Assembly: GCA_049511415.1 (NCBI GenBank) | Contig: JBEKYC010000036.1 | Location: forward strand, 5,370 to 69,369 | Direction: 5' to 3' | DNA length: 64,000 nucleotides | Source of the DNA: Bog-159 sp049511415 | GTDB taxonomy: Bacteria > Acidobacteriota > Terriglobia > Bryobacterales > Bryobacteraceae | In this document: positions 63,606 through 64,000 of the stretch, in pieces | Numbering within the stretch: the first letter of the stretch is position 1 | How the letters are laid out: each line of letters begins with the position of its first letter | Position numbers and translations under genes: made by a program | The notes under the pieces: model-generated | Told to the model about the DNA's origin: nothing | Seen by the model: the letters and a program-made list of their open reading frames with translations, nothing else | Databases searched by the model: none

Positions 63606-63871
63606 TCTGGTTACTCCTGCGGCAACCAAAACGACACACATCTTTGCGGCTCATCGTGGCGCTACTCCCTGTGCTCTCCATCTCAATCATCTCTTCTTCC
63701 TCAGGCTTCCAATATCACGATGAGCTTACACCTTCAGTATAACACGTCCTGTAAGTCGCCGCAACCCGACGATCCTTTAGACACAACGGCCTATCCTTCA
63801 CTCACTTAGCGGTAGCCCTACAAATATACATCTATTCAGAACAAGGCATATACTTGGACCTCGACTTCGCC

Positions 63872-64000
63872 TCATGCGATATCTTCGATGTGCAAGGCAA
63901 TCGCCGCCCTTGTTTTCGGTTGCTTCACATGTAACCTGAACTTGTCGTACCCGATCCGGCCTGCCACGATACCATTCTCAATGAATTGCCTAATTGTACT
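63872..64000 (-). CDS. 3' end of an unknown gene running off the right edge
   Basis: An open minus-strand frame ends with TGA at 63872-63874 and continues past the window edge. The visible 42 residues, including IENGIVAGRIGYDKFRLHVK and ALHIEDIA, resemble the end of a small basic DNA-binding or HTH protein. Only the C-terminus is seen, so the family is unknown. Confidence 0.4.
   Translation of the reverse strand, partial: STIRQFIENGIVAGRIGYDKFRLHVKQPKTRAAIALHIEDIA

Noticed and set aside
1..64000. CRISPR array
   Set aside because: No regularly spaced identical repeats of 20-40 bp were seen; the only phased repeat is the 10-bp triplet at 27731-27760.

Overview
The window looks like the chromosome of a GC-rich acidobacterium, most like the Bryobacterales/Solibacter group. 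This is inferred from gene content, not from a database search: an acidobacterial-type VWA protein with a Tat-like leader, a GloVer-repeat protein, a TonB receptor with an N-terminal carboxypeptidase-regulatory domain, tannase, GH2 and GH97 glycosidases, and many Sec-exported proteins of unknown function. No rRNA gene, intact tRNA gene or CRISPR array was seen.

Layout. 1-9 kb: a tannase/feruloyl-esterase cut by the window edge, a HicA-HicB toxin-antitoxin read as one frame behind a palindromic operator, a broken GNAT gene, a P-loop kinase-like gene, and a large exported protein coupled to a VWA protein. 9-15 kb: dinB, trmFO, two pairs of small exported paralogues made by a segmental duplication that also copied the tail of trmFO, then xerC. 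15.1-19.45 kb: a 4.3-kb AT-richer insertion at the 3' end of xerC, bounded by perfect 23-bp direct repeats and carrying only unknown and small DNA-binding-like genes, with no integrase. 19.4-31 kb: a small membrane protein, glgA, thioredoxin, a DksA-type zinc finger, an NtrC-type regulator, exported proteins, an M48 protease, an NCS1 permease, a P450 and a Pal-like lipoprotein. 31-49 kb: a conserved unknown with an Hsp70-like ATPase, GH2 and GH97 glycosidases, a GloVer protein, a TPR protein, a short SecA paralogue, a CDF transporter, an esterase, an ABC-F ATPase, a VOC protein and a CPBP protease. 49-59 kb: a TonB receptor divergent from an ECF sigma/anti-sigma pair, an RND efflux pump operon and an RRM protein. 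59.3-64 kb: a lower-GC island with two 3' fragments of tRNA-Leu(CAG), a dCTP-deaminase remnant, a tyrosine integrase and an excisionase-like gene.

Cooperation. GH2, GH97, tannase and glgA fit a plant-polymer-degrading, glycogen-storing soil lifestyle. The sigma/anti-sigma pair may control the TonB receptor facing it. The efflux adaptor and pump form a two-gene operon without an outer-membrane channel nearby.

Sequence quality. At least seven genes are each broken by one base and are restored by a single insertion or deletion, mostly in short homopolymers. One more has a single in-frame amber codon. This many looks more like uncorrected long-read assembly error than real decay, so the affected genes may be intact in the organism. 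The most unusual features are the integrase-less xerC insertion, the fused HicAB locus, the trmFO-tail duplication and the tandem tRNA-Leu attachment scars.
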